Positions 53,811 through 64,000 of a DNA stretch of 64,000 nt are shown here, piece by piece. Numbering within the stretch: the first letter of the stretch is position 1; every line of letters begins with the position of its first letter. A program made the position numbers and the translations under genes. The stretch is from Eurosta solidaginis (Eukaryota; Arthropoda; Insecta; Diptera; Tephritidae): contig NC_090320.1 of NCBI RefSeq assembly GCF_040869045.1, positions 117,127,112 to 117,191,111 of the forward strand. The letters run 5' to 3'. The notes beneath the pieces are model-generated. The model saw only the letters and a list, made by a program, of their open reading frames with translations. It was not told the origin of the DNA and did not search any database.

Positions 53811-54556
53811 AATCGTTTGAAGTTTCCTTCGATGTACCTCAAGGAAGTCACCTAGGCCCTTTGCTCTTTACCCTGTTCATAAACGACTTACCACATATTG
53901 CATTCCCATACTATAATGTATGCGGATGATGTAAAACTTTGCTACAATTATTGTCCTGCCGATACGGGTTCCTTAAACCTTCTTCAGGCCGATTTAGACT
54001 CGTTCCAATCTTGGTGCTCAACAAATTTACTGGTTTTAAATTGCTCAAAATGTAAGCATATGACATTTCACCGTGTGAACCCAGTTTTTAATCCTTATAT
54101 ACCCCTTTAGAGCGTATATCTATTGCAAATGATTTAGGTGCCCTTTTTGATACGAAGTTGGGTGTACTTGGATTTGTTAAAAGGTGGGTTAAAGAGTTTG
54201 ATGACCCGTACCTTACTAAGACTCTCTACACATCGCTGGTCAGTCCAATACTTGAGTATTGCTCGTGCGTTTGGTGTCCTGTATCTCAGCGTATTAAGTC
54301 TGTACAAAAGCAATTTCTGATATTTGCATTACGGGGTCTTAATTGGGACTCAAATCTTCACCTACCACCATACAGAACTAGGCTTCTTCTTATCTTACCG
54401 ACTCTAGAAAATCGCAGAATATTACTTTGGAGACTATTGGAGAAATGGACTCCGCTGACTTTCTAAGCCAATTGAATTTTGCTGCCCCCCCTAAAGTATC
54501 CAGACACTATGTACGTTTTCATTTACCCTTTGTCGTCGAAACTTCGCTGAAAATAA
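53811..54556 (+). pseudogene. LINE-A RT fragment right of element E2
   Basis: Continues the RT of 47612-48033: VPQGSHLGPLLFTLFINDLP, then MYADDVKLCYNY (catalytic YADD intact), LLQADLDSFQSWCSTN, LTKTLYTSLVSPILEYC and LPTLENRRILL. Frames change at least four times. It ends near 54556, where the LTR of the next element begins. Confidence 0.82.
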
Positions 54557-54559
54557 TAC

Positions 54560-54946
54560 TAATGTGCAAACTAAAATGTGCGCCCAGAAATACACGTAGT
54601 AGTGCACACAGAGAAACGCCTTAGTTTAATTTCCTTTTTAGTTCCGAAAACTAATAAACGAAGGGAATTCTGTTGAGCCGACAATTATTTATTTTACTTT
54701 TTCAATTGTTTCTTATTAACTTATTACTATTTAATTTACTCCAAACTTAGTTTTCTTGTTTAATAGTTACTCGCGCAAATCCACGTTCTCGTTTTTCAGT
54801 ATCCAAGTTCAATATGGCCGGTTGTTTTTGCCGAGCCGAACTCTATCTTTCCAACTTGTTTTAACACCTGTTGTCCGTTCACAACAACAGTGTTGCAGCA
54901 ATTTGGAAACAGGGTGACACTTTATATTTATTATGCTGCTGTTACA
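54560..54946 (-). repeat. Probable 3' LTR of element E3
   Basis: On the - strand begins TGTAACAGCAGCATAAATATAAAG, directly preceded by a polypurine tract (AAAGGGGGATGG, about 54947-54958). This is the same arrangement as the 3' LTR of E1. The left boundary is set only by the end of LINE-A similarity. No partner LTR is present in the window. Confidence 0.55.
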
Positions 54947-55113
54947 CCATCCCCCTTTGCGAAAAAAAGGTTGAAGTCGACAAGTTAATCAGGTTTGTCG
55001 ACTCCAACTTTTTTTGGGTGATGTGAATTTGAAATTCATCTCGAATGAAAAAAATAAAAATAAAATTTTGAACAAAAAATTTTTGAACTTTTGCGGCAGA
55101 TATACCTAAGTTA

Positions 55114-57322
55114 CTTACTTAATTGGCGCTTAACCGTCTAAACGGTTATGGCCGTCTAACAAAGCGAGCCAGTCGCTCCTTCGCTCCGCCAACCGACGCC
55201 AATTGGTCACACCAAGGGAGTTTAATCGTTTTCCACCTGTTCCTTCCAACGGAGTGGGGGCCGCCCTCTACCTCTGCTTCAATAGGCGGGTTCCGATAGA
55301 AACACTTTCTTGGCCGGAGCATCATCTTTCGTTCGCATAACATGGCCTAGGCAGCGTAGCCGCTGCGTCACACCAAGGGAGTTTAAATCGTTTTCCACCT
55401 GTTCCTTCCAACGGAGTGGGGGCCGCCCTCTACCTCTGCTTCCATAGGCGGGTTCCAATAGAAACACTTTCTTGGCCGGAGCATCATCTTTCGTTCGCAT
55501 AACATGGCCTAGCCAGCGCAGCCGCTGCGTTTTAATTCGCTGGACTATGTGTATGTCTGTGTATAGCTCGTACAACTCATCATTAACTCTTCTTCGGTAC
55601 TGGCCATCGCCAACGCGTAGAGGTCCATAAATCTTTTGAAAAACTTTTCTCTCGAACACTCCCAAAACCGCTTCATCTGCTGTTGTCATGGTCCATGCTT
55701 CTGCCCCATATAGCAGGACGGGTACGATAAGTGACTTGTAGAGTATGATTTTCGTTCGCAGAGAGAGGACTTTACTTTTCAATTGCCTACCTAGTCCAAA
55801 GTAGCATTTATTGGCAAGATTGATTCTTCGCTGGATTTCAGTGCTGATGTTGTTGCTAGTGTTGGTTCCCAAATAAACGAAGTCTTTTACTATTTCGAAA
55901 TTATGGCTGCCAACAGTAGCGTGGTTGCCAAGGCGCGTATACGCTGACTCTTTGCTCGATGACAGTAATTGCACGATTTTATAGAATATTGTTCCAGTGC
56001 GGTTAAGTTCTGCGGCTAGTATAATTTTCTCTAGCATCAAATTAAAGAAATCGCACGATAGGGTGTCACCCTGTCTGAAACCTCGTTTAGTTTCGAACGG
56101 CTCGGAGAGGTCCTTCCCAATTCTGACTGAGCTGATGGTGTTGCTCGACGTCATTTTGCACAGCCGTATAAGTTTTGCGGGGAAACCAAATTCAGACATA
56201 GCGGCATATAGGCAGCTCCTTTTCGTGCTGTCGAAGGCGGCTTTAAAATCGACGAAGAGTTGATGCGTGTCGATTCTCTTTTCAAGGGTTTTTTCCAAGA
56301 TTTGGCGCATTGTGAAAATCTGGTCGATGGTAGATTTACCAGGTCTCAAGCCGCACTGATCCAATCAGCCGGTTCACGGTGGGCTTCAATCTTTCGCAGA
56401 GTACACTTGAAAGGACCTTATATGCGATATTAAGAAGGCTGATTCCACGATATTTGGTGGATTTTGCAGTATCCCCCATCTTTTGGACTGGGCAAAGAAC
56501 ACTTGGATTCCAATCGTCGGGTATGCACTTGGCCGCCCATGTTTTGCGAAGAAGCTGCTGTATTCGCCTTACCAACTCCTCGCCGCCGTACTTGAATAGC
56601 TCTGCAGGCAATCCATCAGCGCCCACGGCCTTGTTGTTTTTCAATCTGGATATTGCTATTCTAACTTCGTCATAATCGGGCGGGGGGACATATATTCCAT
56701 CATCATCGATTGCGGGATTGGGTTCGTCATCTCTGCGCGGTGAATCGCTGCCTCAATTTAGGAGAACAGAGAAGTGTTCCCTCCATAATCTAAGCACTCT
56801 CTGGGCATCAGTTACAAGGTCGCCGTTTTCCTTCCTACAGGAGTTTGCCCCGATCTTAAAACCTTCCGTCCGTCGCCGTATTTTTTGGTGAAATTTTCGG
56901 GCGTTATTCCTGGTGGCTAGCAGCTCAAGCTCCTCGCACTCACGCTTTTCTGCTTCTGCTTTTTTCTTCCTGAAAAGGCGTCTCGCTTGCCTTTTCAACT
57001 CACGATATCGTTCACACACTCCTGTTGTTGCGCTCGCTTTTTACGTAGCCCTGTAGGCAGCGTCTTTTCTTTCGGTTGCAACGCGGCATTCTTCATCGTA
57101 CCAGTTGTTTTTTCATGGCCGCCGGTAACCAATTTTTTCCCCGGCGGCAGTACGAAGTGCTTTGGAGATATGCTCCCACTGCTCCTGTATTCCTTCAGGC
57201 TGAGTTGTGCTCTCAGAGAGCAGGTGTGAGAGTCGAGTTGCGAAATCATTGGCAGTCCGTTGTGATTGAAGCTATTCGACGTCTAGCTTTCCTTGTGTAA
57301 GTTAACTTAGTTAATTACATTT
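55114..57322 (-). mobile_element. LINE-C (RTE-like) with 37-bp target-site duplication
   Basis: Flanked by direct repeats 55077-55113 and 57323-57359 (AAATTTTTGAA...CCTAAGTTA, one mismatch), within E3. Right to left: a linker (57020-56753), RT start (56644-56336: NNKAVGADGLPAELFKYGG, KYRGISLLNIAYKVL), RT core and C-terminus (56364-55279), and a 3' tail with CTTACTTA on the + strand. The endonuclease is missing, so it is 5'-truncated. Confidence 0.86.
55279..56364 (-). pseudogene. LINE-C reverse transcriptase core lacking YADD, with duplicated C-terminal block
   Basis: GLRPGKSTIDQIFTMRQIL, LFVDFKAAFDSTKR (first catalytic Asp) and FRQGDTLSCDFFNLMLEKII. Then KIVQLL is joined directly to SSSKESAYTR. 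In the copy at 41207-42345 about 43 residues containing LAYADDIDTIG lie between these blocks, so the catalytic box is deleted in frame here. The C-terminal block (LGHVMRTKDDAPAKKVFL ... RGRGRPPLRW) occurs twice in tandem (about 55190-55365 and 55366-55545). Confidence 0.87.
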
Positions 57323-57359
57323 AAATTTTTGAAATTTTGCGGCAGATATACCTAAGTTA

Positions 57360-58455
57360 AGTTAGTTAATTTAATTAATTATTTGTACTTACATTTATTA
57401 TGTTCAGTTTACATTTGTCGTGGTACAAATACGTAAGACTACATATTTACATATATGAATATTAATAACTTGTATATATATTTTTTTTTGTGTTTTTTTT
57501 TGTAATTCAAAATTTAATTTTTATTGGTTTTGTGTATTAACTTATACATACATTTTCTATTTCTTTCTTTACTTAAATTAAGTATGGTTTTTACAGTATG
57601 GTCTATTCTTATTTAATTTTGCTAAAATTTAGTGTAATGAAATAATTAAAATTTTTTTTACTGTCTCAAAATGAAATTGGGTACATCTGATTTTATTTAT
57701 TTACGTACTCCCCTTATGCGGTTTTTATGTACCGTTTTGTATTTTTTGTCAAAAATGGTAACATTTACACCGTCTATATTTGTTACTAGGTAGGGGCCCT
57801 GATATATGTTTTTATGTTTTTCACGCGGTTCTTTTTGAACTAAAACCATATCGTTTATGTTTACTATTATTGGTTGTGCATTTTTGTCGTATATATCTTT
57901 ATTTCTTATTTTATGTTTCTCTACTAATTCTATAGCCAAGGCGTGGAATTTTTGCATTCGGTACCTTGCTTCTTTGGAACAATTTTCAATATTATAAATT
58001 GGTTCGATTGTTTCGTTCCTCAATTCAGATGGCACAATGGCCTTTTTGCCAAAAACTAGTTCAAAAGGAGTAAGTTTATTATCGAATACCATATTTGACG
58101 TTGTGTTATGCCAAAACGTAATATATTTCAAATATGTATCCCAATCATCAAAGGAATAATTTAATTCGCACGTAGGTACTCGTTAAAAACTCTATGGTTT
58201 CGTTCGGCAGTTCCTACGGTTTCATGATCGTATGGTGTAGAAAAGTTATGATTCTAGATATAAATCATAAGCTGGTTAAATTTGCAAAAATTTCATTTTA
58301 AATTCAGTGCCTAAATCCGATTTAATAGATTTCATAGCACCGTATATTAAAATAAGCTTTCGAATATTGCTGAAGCGATGGTTTTTGCACTTTTATCCTG
58401 TATTGATATTGTTAGTGCGAACTTATTACCATATCTCGATTCAGGCAATGGGCCT
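57360..58455 (-). pseudogene. Integrase C-terminal part of E3
   Basis: The frame 58131-57697 (144 residues) has NKLTPFELVFGKKAIVP, YRMQKFHALAIELVEKHKIR and IYQGPYLVTNIDGVNVTIFD, aligning with the C-terminal third of the E1 integrase. To its right (58132-58455) the core continues in broken frames. 57360-57696 is AT-rich untranslated DNA corresponding to the E1 region before its LTR. Confidence 0.78.
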
Positions 58456-58866
58456 GTAAGCGGAGAAATTTATTCTGCGTATGTTCTGCCGATCTTCGTC
58501 GATTTTGAACTCAAATCAGGACTGGATATACCAGGAGTGACATAAAGAGTTAAAATTCCTGGAGGAAATTGGAATTTCTCTTATAACAGAATATGATTAA
58601 AGTTTAGATAAGTATACATACTTTTTTAGTGAAGAAAGACAGACAATTTTACTTGTGATTTATACTAAGTTATCTTAACTCGGACACTGTTCAAATTGCA
58701 ATGATGAACCTTAAATTTTACATGTGATAGCTTAGTTTCAAAAAATGTGCAAAGTCCGTGTGAGTACGGAAATTGACGAAGATCGTATGTACTAAAGAAT
58801 AATAACAATCGATAATTTCAGTGTTGAATAACTACTAGAAGCTAAATGTATTATGTGGCGGTAACA
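58456..58866. mobile_element. Small MITE-like insertion (411 bp) in E3 integrase
   Basis: Interrupts the integrase between two copies of GGGCCT (58450-58455 and 58867-58872), after which the same coding region continues. It is non-coding, with an imperfect subterminal inverted repeat: GATCTTCGTCGATTTT (about 58492) and AAATTGACGAAGATCGT (about 58773). Terminal inverted repeats are weak. Family unknown. Confidence 0.55.
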
Positions 58867-59151
58867 GGGCCTATTGTATCAATTACAACAATGTCAAAAT
58901 ATTTATTAGGAGTAGGAGTTAGAACGAGTTCTTCGTTATTTCCTATTTTGACTTTGTTCAAAAGAAATTTTTCGCATTTCCTAACATAACTAGCTATGTC
59001 TTTTGTCATGTTTTTCCAGTAAAATTTTTTTCGAAATTGCTAATAATTTTGATTTTTGTTCCTGATCAGTGATTGTTTCAATTGGATCCATTAAAATAAT
59101 TTTTAAAAATTGTAAAAGCTTATTTCCTCTGCCTTTAAAATTTGTAATTGT
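58867..59151 (-). pseudogene. Integrase N-terminal part of E3
   Basis: Continues the E1-like integrase to the right of the small insertion. On the - strand, DIVVIDTIGP is readable from 58872-58900 and the zinc-finger region from 58975-59050 (frames broken). Then the linker TITNFKGRGNKLLQFLKIIL (59150-59090) precedes the next interruption. Confidence 0.6.
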
Positions 59152-59635
59152 AATGTACGAGCCGGACCCGTGCGCATCATGCACAACAAATATCAAAGTC
59201 TCATATCAAATATCAACAGAAATCAGCCATTCTATCAATCGAACATCTATAAACTTACATGCGCTTGCGGTGCCATCTGGCGAATGTTAGCAACTGCCGG
59301 TTATCAATGAAACATCTATCAATTTATATGCGCTTGCGCTGCCATCTGGCGAATGTTAGCAACTGCCGGTAATGTAGTGTTAGTTCTAATCAAATATTCA
59401 CAATAGTGTCATAGTACAAATAGATTTTTTTGTGCGCTCTTTTTAACAAATATTTTAATAAAATATAGCTAAACAAAAGCACTACGACTAATAATGCCCA
59501 AAGCTCGCTAATAGCACGAATCCCCATCTTTACAACGAAAACTTTATTTATAGATTTGGATTCAAAATAAGAGAGACAATGGGACCTGTACGTAAAACAG
59601 CAATTAGAAATAATATATAAGATTTGAAAATTAAA
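59152..59635. other. Unassigned insertion with a 70-bp direct duplication
   Basis: Interrupts E3 between AATTGTAAT and GATTTGAAAATTAA. It contains two adjacent copies of about 70 bp (about 59228-59296 and 59297-59370) including GCCATCTGGCGAATGTTAGC. No coding signal or known family. Confidence 0.5.
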
Positions 59636-60684
59636 TCGTTTTTTGGTCATTCTATTTGCTTAATATTAAGTTTTCCGGCTTCTTTTTCTAGCCTCGAAAA
59701 GAATCGAAATTCTTTACTTCGTTAGAAAATTCAAAATCAAGTAAAATTGTTCTTTCATGCTTTATATGCGCGCATATTCTTAAAAATTGTTTACTGTTTT
59801 TATCATGAAATATTTCGGATCTAATACGAGGAATTTTTTTTTTAAATTTATGAGTGAATTTATCATAAACGTTTAATGTTTGTATATTTTCATATAAGTC
59901 TATATTTTCGATAGAACCACATTTATCCTTTTTCTTACACATAGCCATAGTCTGAACTGCACATATATTTTTGGTCGATTCTTTTATTTCGCCAATGGTG
60001 ATACGAGAAAGTGCATCAGCTCCTACATTTGCTTTTCCCTTTATGTACTCCATTGTAAAATTGTATTCTGCCAACTCAAGTTTTGAAGTTGGGTCTTTCA
60101 TTGTGAATAAATAGACTAAAGGCCTGTGGTCTGATTTTACAATAAAGTCATTTCCATATACGTACGGTCTGAATTGTTTGATGGCAAAATAAATCGCTAA
60201 TAATTCCAACTCAATGATCGCTTTTTTTTTTGTTCTGTATCATTAAAAGATTTTGACGCATAACATATGGGTAAATCGCTGCCTTGGTGTTCTTGGCTGA
60301 GTATTGCTCCACACCCCGTTTTAGAAGCATCTACTGCAATGGAAACTGTTTGGAAAAATCTGGGTATTGTAATACCTTTGGTGACATTAGGGATGCTCTT
60401 AGTGCATCAAAAGCTTTATCACATCTCTTGTCCCAGTTAAATTCTACTCTTTTGTTATTCAGTTTATTCAGAGGTGCAGCCAGAGATGCAAAGTTTGGAA
60501 GAAAGCGTCTTTAGTAGTTAGCAAAAGCGACAAACGGTCTTACAGCATCTTTGTCTGTTGACTTAGTATAGTTACGAATTGCATATATGTATTTTTGAAT
60601 CGTCTGGTGACAGACCTTTAGCTGAGCATTTGTGTCCTAGGAATGTTACTTCGGGTCTGAGAAAATTAAATTTATTAATATTAT
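59636..60684 (-). pseudogene. RNase H and RT end of E3
   Basis: The frame 60209-59688 has ELLAIYFAIKQFRPYVYGND, VKSDHRPLVYLFTMKDPTSK and ADALSRITIGEIKE, aligning with the RNase H end of E1. 60684-60210 holds the RT tail (FLRPEVTFLGHKCSAKGLSP) in several frames with stops. RT motifs upstream of this are absent. Confidence 0.78.
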
Positions 60685-62564
60685 ATGTTTCGATCAATGA
60701 CAGGTAAAGAAAGTGCAAGCAAAATGCTTTTTGACGTCTGTTATTATCTTGGTTTAGGAACTTTTTTATTTTTGTATGTTTTAATATCATTATTAAGATA
60801 TCATGAGCTTAACAGCGGTTTATAATAATTGAATATTCAATTATTATATTTTTCTAAGAGAAACTGAAAAGAAAGAAAGAAACATTTACTGGCACATTGC
60901 GATGGTATCATTTCGAAAACCGCCACGAATTCATCGTCAGGCAATTTCGTAATGTTATCAAAGGTTTCACCGAGATTCGAACCGCGAATCACACGGTGAA
61001 ACTGCAGTTGCCTTAACCACTAGGCTATCCTGCTTGTATTTGTCTCCTTGCTTAAATCAGTTTATCTTATTTCTACACTAACAACACAACTGAGACATTC
61101 TGCCTCTATTAATTTGTGTGTATGTAGATTTGTTTTCGTAAAGTTTTTTTTCGTTGCGAATGAGAAGGTTTGTAAACTCTGCCTCAGTTTTACATATTTA
61201 TGTTTATTTGTTTTTAATGGTGTGTTCAATTTATACCTATTATTAAGAATTCATGCGCTTGGTGTTAAGTTTTAATATCATTATTAAGATAGGCTTATAA
61301 TAATTGACTATTCAAAGTTGTTGGAAATGTTCTGAACTTATTTAAGCTGTAAAGAAAAAAAATTTACCATAAGAAATTTGATAAAAATTATAATATAGCT
61401 TAACACCGGCTTATAATCATTGAATATTCAATTATTATGTTTCTCTAAGAGAAACTGAAAAGAAAGAAACATTTAATGGCATTTTGCGATGGTACCATTT
61501 GGTAAACCGCCACGAATTCATCGTCAGACAATTTCGTAATGTTATCAAAGGTTTCACCGCGATTCGAACCGCGAATCACACGGTGAAACTGCAGTTGCCT
61601 TAACCACTAGGCTATCCTGCTTGTATTTGTCTCTTTGCTTATTTCAGTTTATCTTATTTCTACACTAACAACACAACTGAGACATTCTGCCTCTATTAAT
61701 TTGTGGGTATGTAGATTTGTTTTTGTAAAGTTTCTTTTTCGTTGAGAATGAGAAGATTTGTAAACTCGGACTCAGTTTTACATATTTATGTTTGTTTCAT
61801 TCATTAGCTTAACACCGGCTTATAATAATTGAATATTCAAAATTTAATAAAAATTATAATATAGCTTAACACCGGCTTATAATAATTGAATATTCAATTA
61901 TTATGTTCTTCTAAGAGAAACTGAAAAGAAAGAAAGAAACATTTACTGGCATATTGCGATGGTACAATTTCGAAAACCGCCACGAATTCATCGTCAGGCA
62001 ATTTCGTAATGTTATCAAAGGTTTCACCGAGATTCGAACCGCGAATCACGCGATGAAACTGCAGTTGCCTTAACCACTAGTCTATCATGCTTGTATAGTT
62101 TATCTCATTTCTACACTAACAACACAATTGAGACATTCTGACTCTATCAATTTGCCTGTTATGTAGATTTGTTTTTGTAAAGTTTCTTTTTCGTTGCGTA
62201 TGAGAAGCTTTGTAAACTCGGGCTCAGTTTTACTTATTTATGTTTGTTTGTTTTAATTGTGTGTTCAATTTATACTTCTACTTATACTTGATAACATTAC
62301 GAAATTGCCTGATGATGAATTCGTGGCGGTTTTCGAAATGGTACCATCGCAATATGCCAGTAAATGTTTCGTTCTTTCTTTTCATTTTCTCTTAGAAAAA
62401 CATAATAATTGAATATTCAATTATTATAAGCCTCTGTTAAGCTCATGATATTTTAATAATGATATTAAAACCTACAAAAATAAAAAAGTTCCTAAACCAA
62501 GAGAATAACAGACGTCAAAAAGCATTTTGCTTGCATTTTCTTTACCTGTCATTGATCGAAACAT
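60685..62564. mobile_element. Foldback element with 275-bp inverted arms and tRNA-Glu-like modules
   Basis: The arms 60685-60959 and 62290-62564 are inverted repeats of equal length, similar throughout with scattered mismatches, starting ATGTTTCGATCAATGACAGG at the outer ends. Between them lie three tRNA-Glu-like modules on the - strand (about 60963-61034, 61552-61622 and 62023-62093), AT-rich spacers and a copy of the transposon-end module (61310-61410). Each module directly adjoins the GATAAC end of an arm-like unit, as in the 12066-14520 array. It lies against E3 RT on the left and gus intron on the right. No transposase frame inside. Confidence 0.75.
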
Positions 62565-62853
62565 GTATGTCCATGCTAATAAAAGCAAAAGTACAAAAAA
62601 GTAGCTTTAAGCACTTTATGTGCATTTTTAATTCGCAAAACGTTTTGTAGTCCATGAGCTTAACTCAGCATCAAAGCAGATTGTTACAGTCAACACTGAA
62701 TGTAAAACCATTATGTAAATGTCTGACCCAACGGTGCGATTATATGAATACAACAAAGAATAAGTTTAGTTTAGTTATTCATTTCTGTATAAATTGGAAA
62801 AAGAAACCTGTTTTTGGAGCCATGAAATAAACTTTTAATTTCCATTATTTCAG
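62565..62853 (+). other. Intron sequence upstream of the gus exon
   Basis: Contains nothing recognisable apart from a 3' splice site: a pyrimidine-rich TTTTAATTTCCATTATTTCAG ends at 62853. Confidence 0.6.
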
Positions 62854-63746
62854 ATATAAAGGTGTTCGGATGCCTGGAGTGAGAGCTACAGATATACGTC
62901 GACCGTTAAATAATTCACCAACTTCATTATTGCCACCGTACGTAGTTCTTTCACGTTGGGATCCAAAAGAATCTGAGCGCTTGCAACGATCATATAAATT
63001 AGCTCTTATTTACCAGAGAAAATCAAGAAGCTGCCGTGGTATGAACATGGGCCAAAAAATAAGTGGAGGAGCGAAATCAGTTAGCCGAAATGACTCCCAG
63101 GTAAATTTTAAGCCGATAATACCCCGAGAATTCGCAGCTGACTTTTTAAAGCCTACACGGCTGGATATTTTATTGGATATGCCCCCGGTAAATAGAGATG
63201 TGCAATTTAAACACTCGTGGAACTCGGATGACCGATCGCTTAACATATTCGTAAAAGAAGATGATAAACTCACGTTTCATAGACATCCAGTTGCCCAGAG
63301 TACAGATTGCATAAGAGGAAAGGTCGGTTTTTCGAAAGGACTTCATATATGGGAGATATGCTGGCCATCAAGGCAAAGAGGTACACACGCGGTAGTAGGA
63401 GTAGCTACCGCTGAAGCCCCTTTACACTCAGTTGGCTACCAAAGCTTAGTCGGTTTGTCGGATCAAAGTTGGGGTTGGGATTTGGGAAGGAACAAGCTGT
63501 ACCATGATTCTAAGAACTGTGCTGGGGTAACTTATCCCAGTATACTGAAAAATGACGAAGCGTTCTTGGTTCCTGATAAAATTTTAGTTGCATTGGATAT
63601 GGATGATGGCACATTGAGCTTTATTGTAGATCAGCAATATCTTGGAGTTGCATTTAAAGGACTGAAAGGAAAAAAACTTTACCCCGTCGTCTCTGCTGTT
63701 TGGGGTCACTGTGAAATAACAATGACATATATTGGCGGATTGGATC
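62854..63746 (+). CDS. gus: gustavus exon, SPRY domain of an SPRY/SOCS-box protein
   Basis: Encodes the Drosophila gustavus-type protein (SPSB1/4 family), the substrate receptor of an Elongin B/C-Cullin E3 ubiquitin ligase. In Drosophila it binds the N-terminus of the germline helicase Vasa and is needed for its localisation in the oocyte. The usual start MGQKISGG is at 63047 (an ATG six bases earlier is also in frame). [14 protein letters not shown] and the SPRY/B30.2 domain follow, with [55 protein letters not shown] and [20 protein letters not shown]. The frame is open from the splice acceptor, adding 64 or so possible upstream codons (ATG at 62870). It ends in the GGLD block at a GTGAGT donor. 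The SOCS-box exon must lie beyond 64000. Confidence 0.93.
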
Positions 63747-64000
63747 GTGAGTAAATTTTAAACATTGTTACATATATTGGGGAATATTAGTAGTTAAGGA
63801 TATTTGTTTCAACCAAAGAATGAGACCAAACCCGTTATTTTAGTTGATTTGGAACAATAAAAACAGGTCCAGTAACTTCCATGTGTTACCCCATTCTCTG
63901 ATATTATGTCTCCAATACTACTTCAACTGTTGAAATTAATTAAATCCCATATTTGAAGGTACACTGTCTACACCTCCGGTTTTTTATAATTATTTTTCAT
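63747..64000 (+). other. Start of the downstream gus intron
   Basis: Begins GTGAGTAAAT, a strong 5' splice site, splitting a codon after C. In Drosophila the next residue after GGLD is Pro, which fits this phase. No other feature seen to the window end. Confidence 0.75.

Larger units (their letters stand above)
54947..60684 (-). mobile_element. mdg1/412-like element E3, decayed, with nested insertions
   Basis: Related to E1 by its pol. It keeps the polypurine tract, integrase, RNase H and the very end of RT. Gag, protease and most of RT are lost at 60685, where the foldback element begins. Insertions within it: LINE-C (55114-57322), a 411-bp element (58456-58866) and a roughly 480-bp segment (about 59152-59630). 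Multiple frameshifts make it older in appearance than E1. Confidence 0.8.

Overview
This window is eukaryotic and comes from a fly (Diptera). The one host gene is the exon of gustavus (gus), which encodes an SPRY/SOCS-box protein, at the right edge (62854-63746, + strand). The exon has a GT-AG splice site at each end and a protein close to the Drosophila one. The interspersed repeats (a tRNA-Gly-derived SINE, an I-type LINE with a TAA tail, a jockey-like LINE with a CAA tail, and LTR elements with tRNA-Arg or tRNA-Lys primer sites) are those I associate with higher flies. A true fruit fly (Tephritidae) is my best guess, by inference only. Because the gus exon opens with a splice acceptor, the roughly 62.8 kb to its left is probably gus intron and/or upstream DNA, almost entirely filled with nested, mostly dead mobile elements.

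Layout, left to right. 1-7564: a CR1/Jockey-type LINE ('LINE-A') interrupted by a deleted Ty3/gypsy element (3134-6396, TSD ATAT). A 4565-bp tandem duplication repeats part of this structure. 7565-10029: a 5'-truncated I-type LINE. 10201-10560: a tRNA-Gly SINE. 11890-14520: a transposon-end module followed by a tandem array with five tRNA-Glu-like modules. 14885-17612: LINE-A copies, a transposase fragment and a short repeat (R3). 17613-19345: BEL/Pao integrase. 19405-24886: a jockey-like LINE ('LINE-B', - strand), split by a near-identical copy of 15751-17173 and a 100-N gap, with a second LINE-B fragment head to head. 24887-41200: an LTR, a tRNA-Lys primer site and a Ty3/gypsy element whose Gag starts with a RING-H2 finger; its pol is split by a complete mdg1/412-like element (30470-38574, TSD ATAG). 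41207-45835: an RTE-like LINE ('LINE-C'), a second copy of the long LTR carrying a solo LTR, and LINE-B. 45836-47611: R3 and a transposase pseudogene with its terminal module. 47612-54556: LINE-A split by another Ty3/gypsy element (48034-53806, TSD TCGG). 54560-60684: a decayed mdg1/412-like element on the - strand, carrying LINE-C (37-bp TSD) and two small insertions. 60685-62564: a foldback element with 275-bp inverted arms and three tRNA-Glu-like modules. 62565-64000: gus intron, exon, intron.

No autonomous, fully intact element was found. Most copies lack or have mutated a catalytic motif: a protease active site deleted, RT Asp changed to Asn, YADD changed to YAYD, YADD deleted in frame, and RNase H Asp changed to Gly. 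The nesting gives a relative chronology. The most unusual items are the tRNA-Glu-like foldback/tandem-array family with its link to a transposase-bearing element, and the RING-finger Gag.
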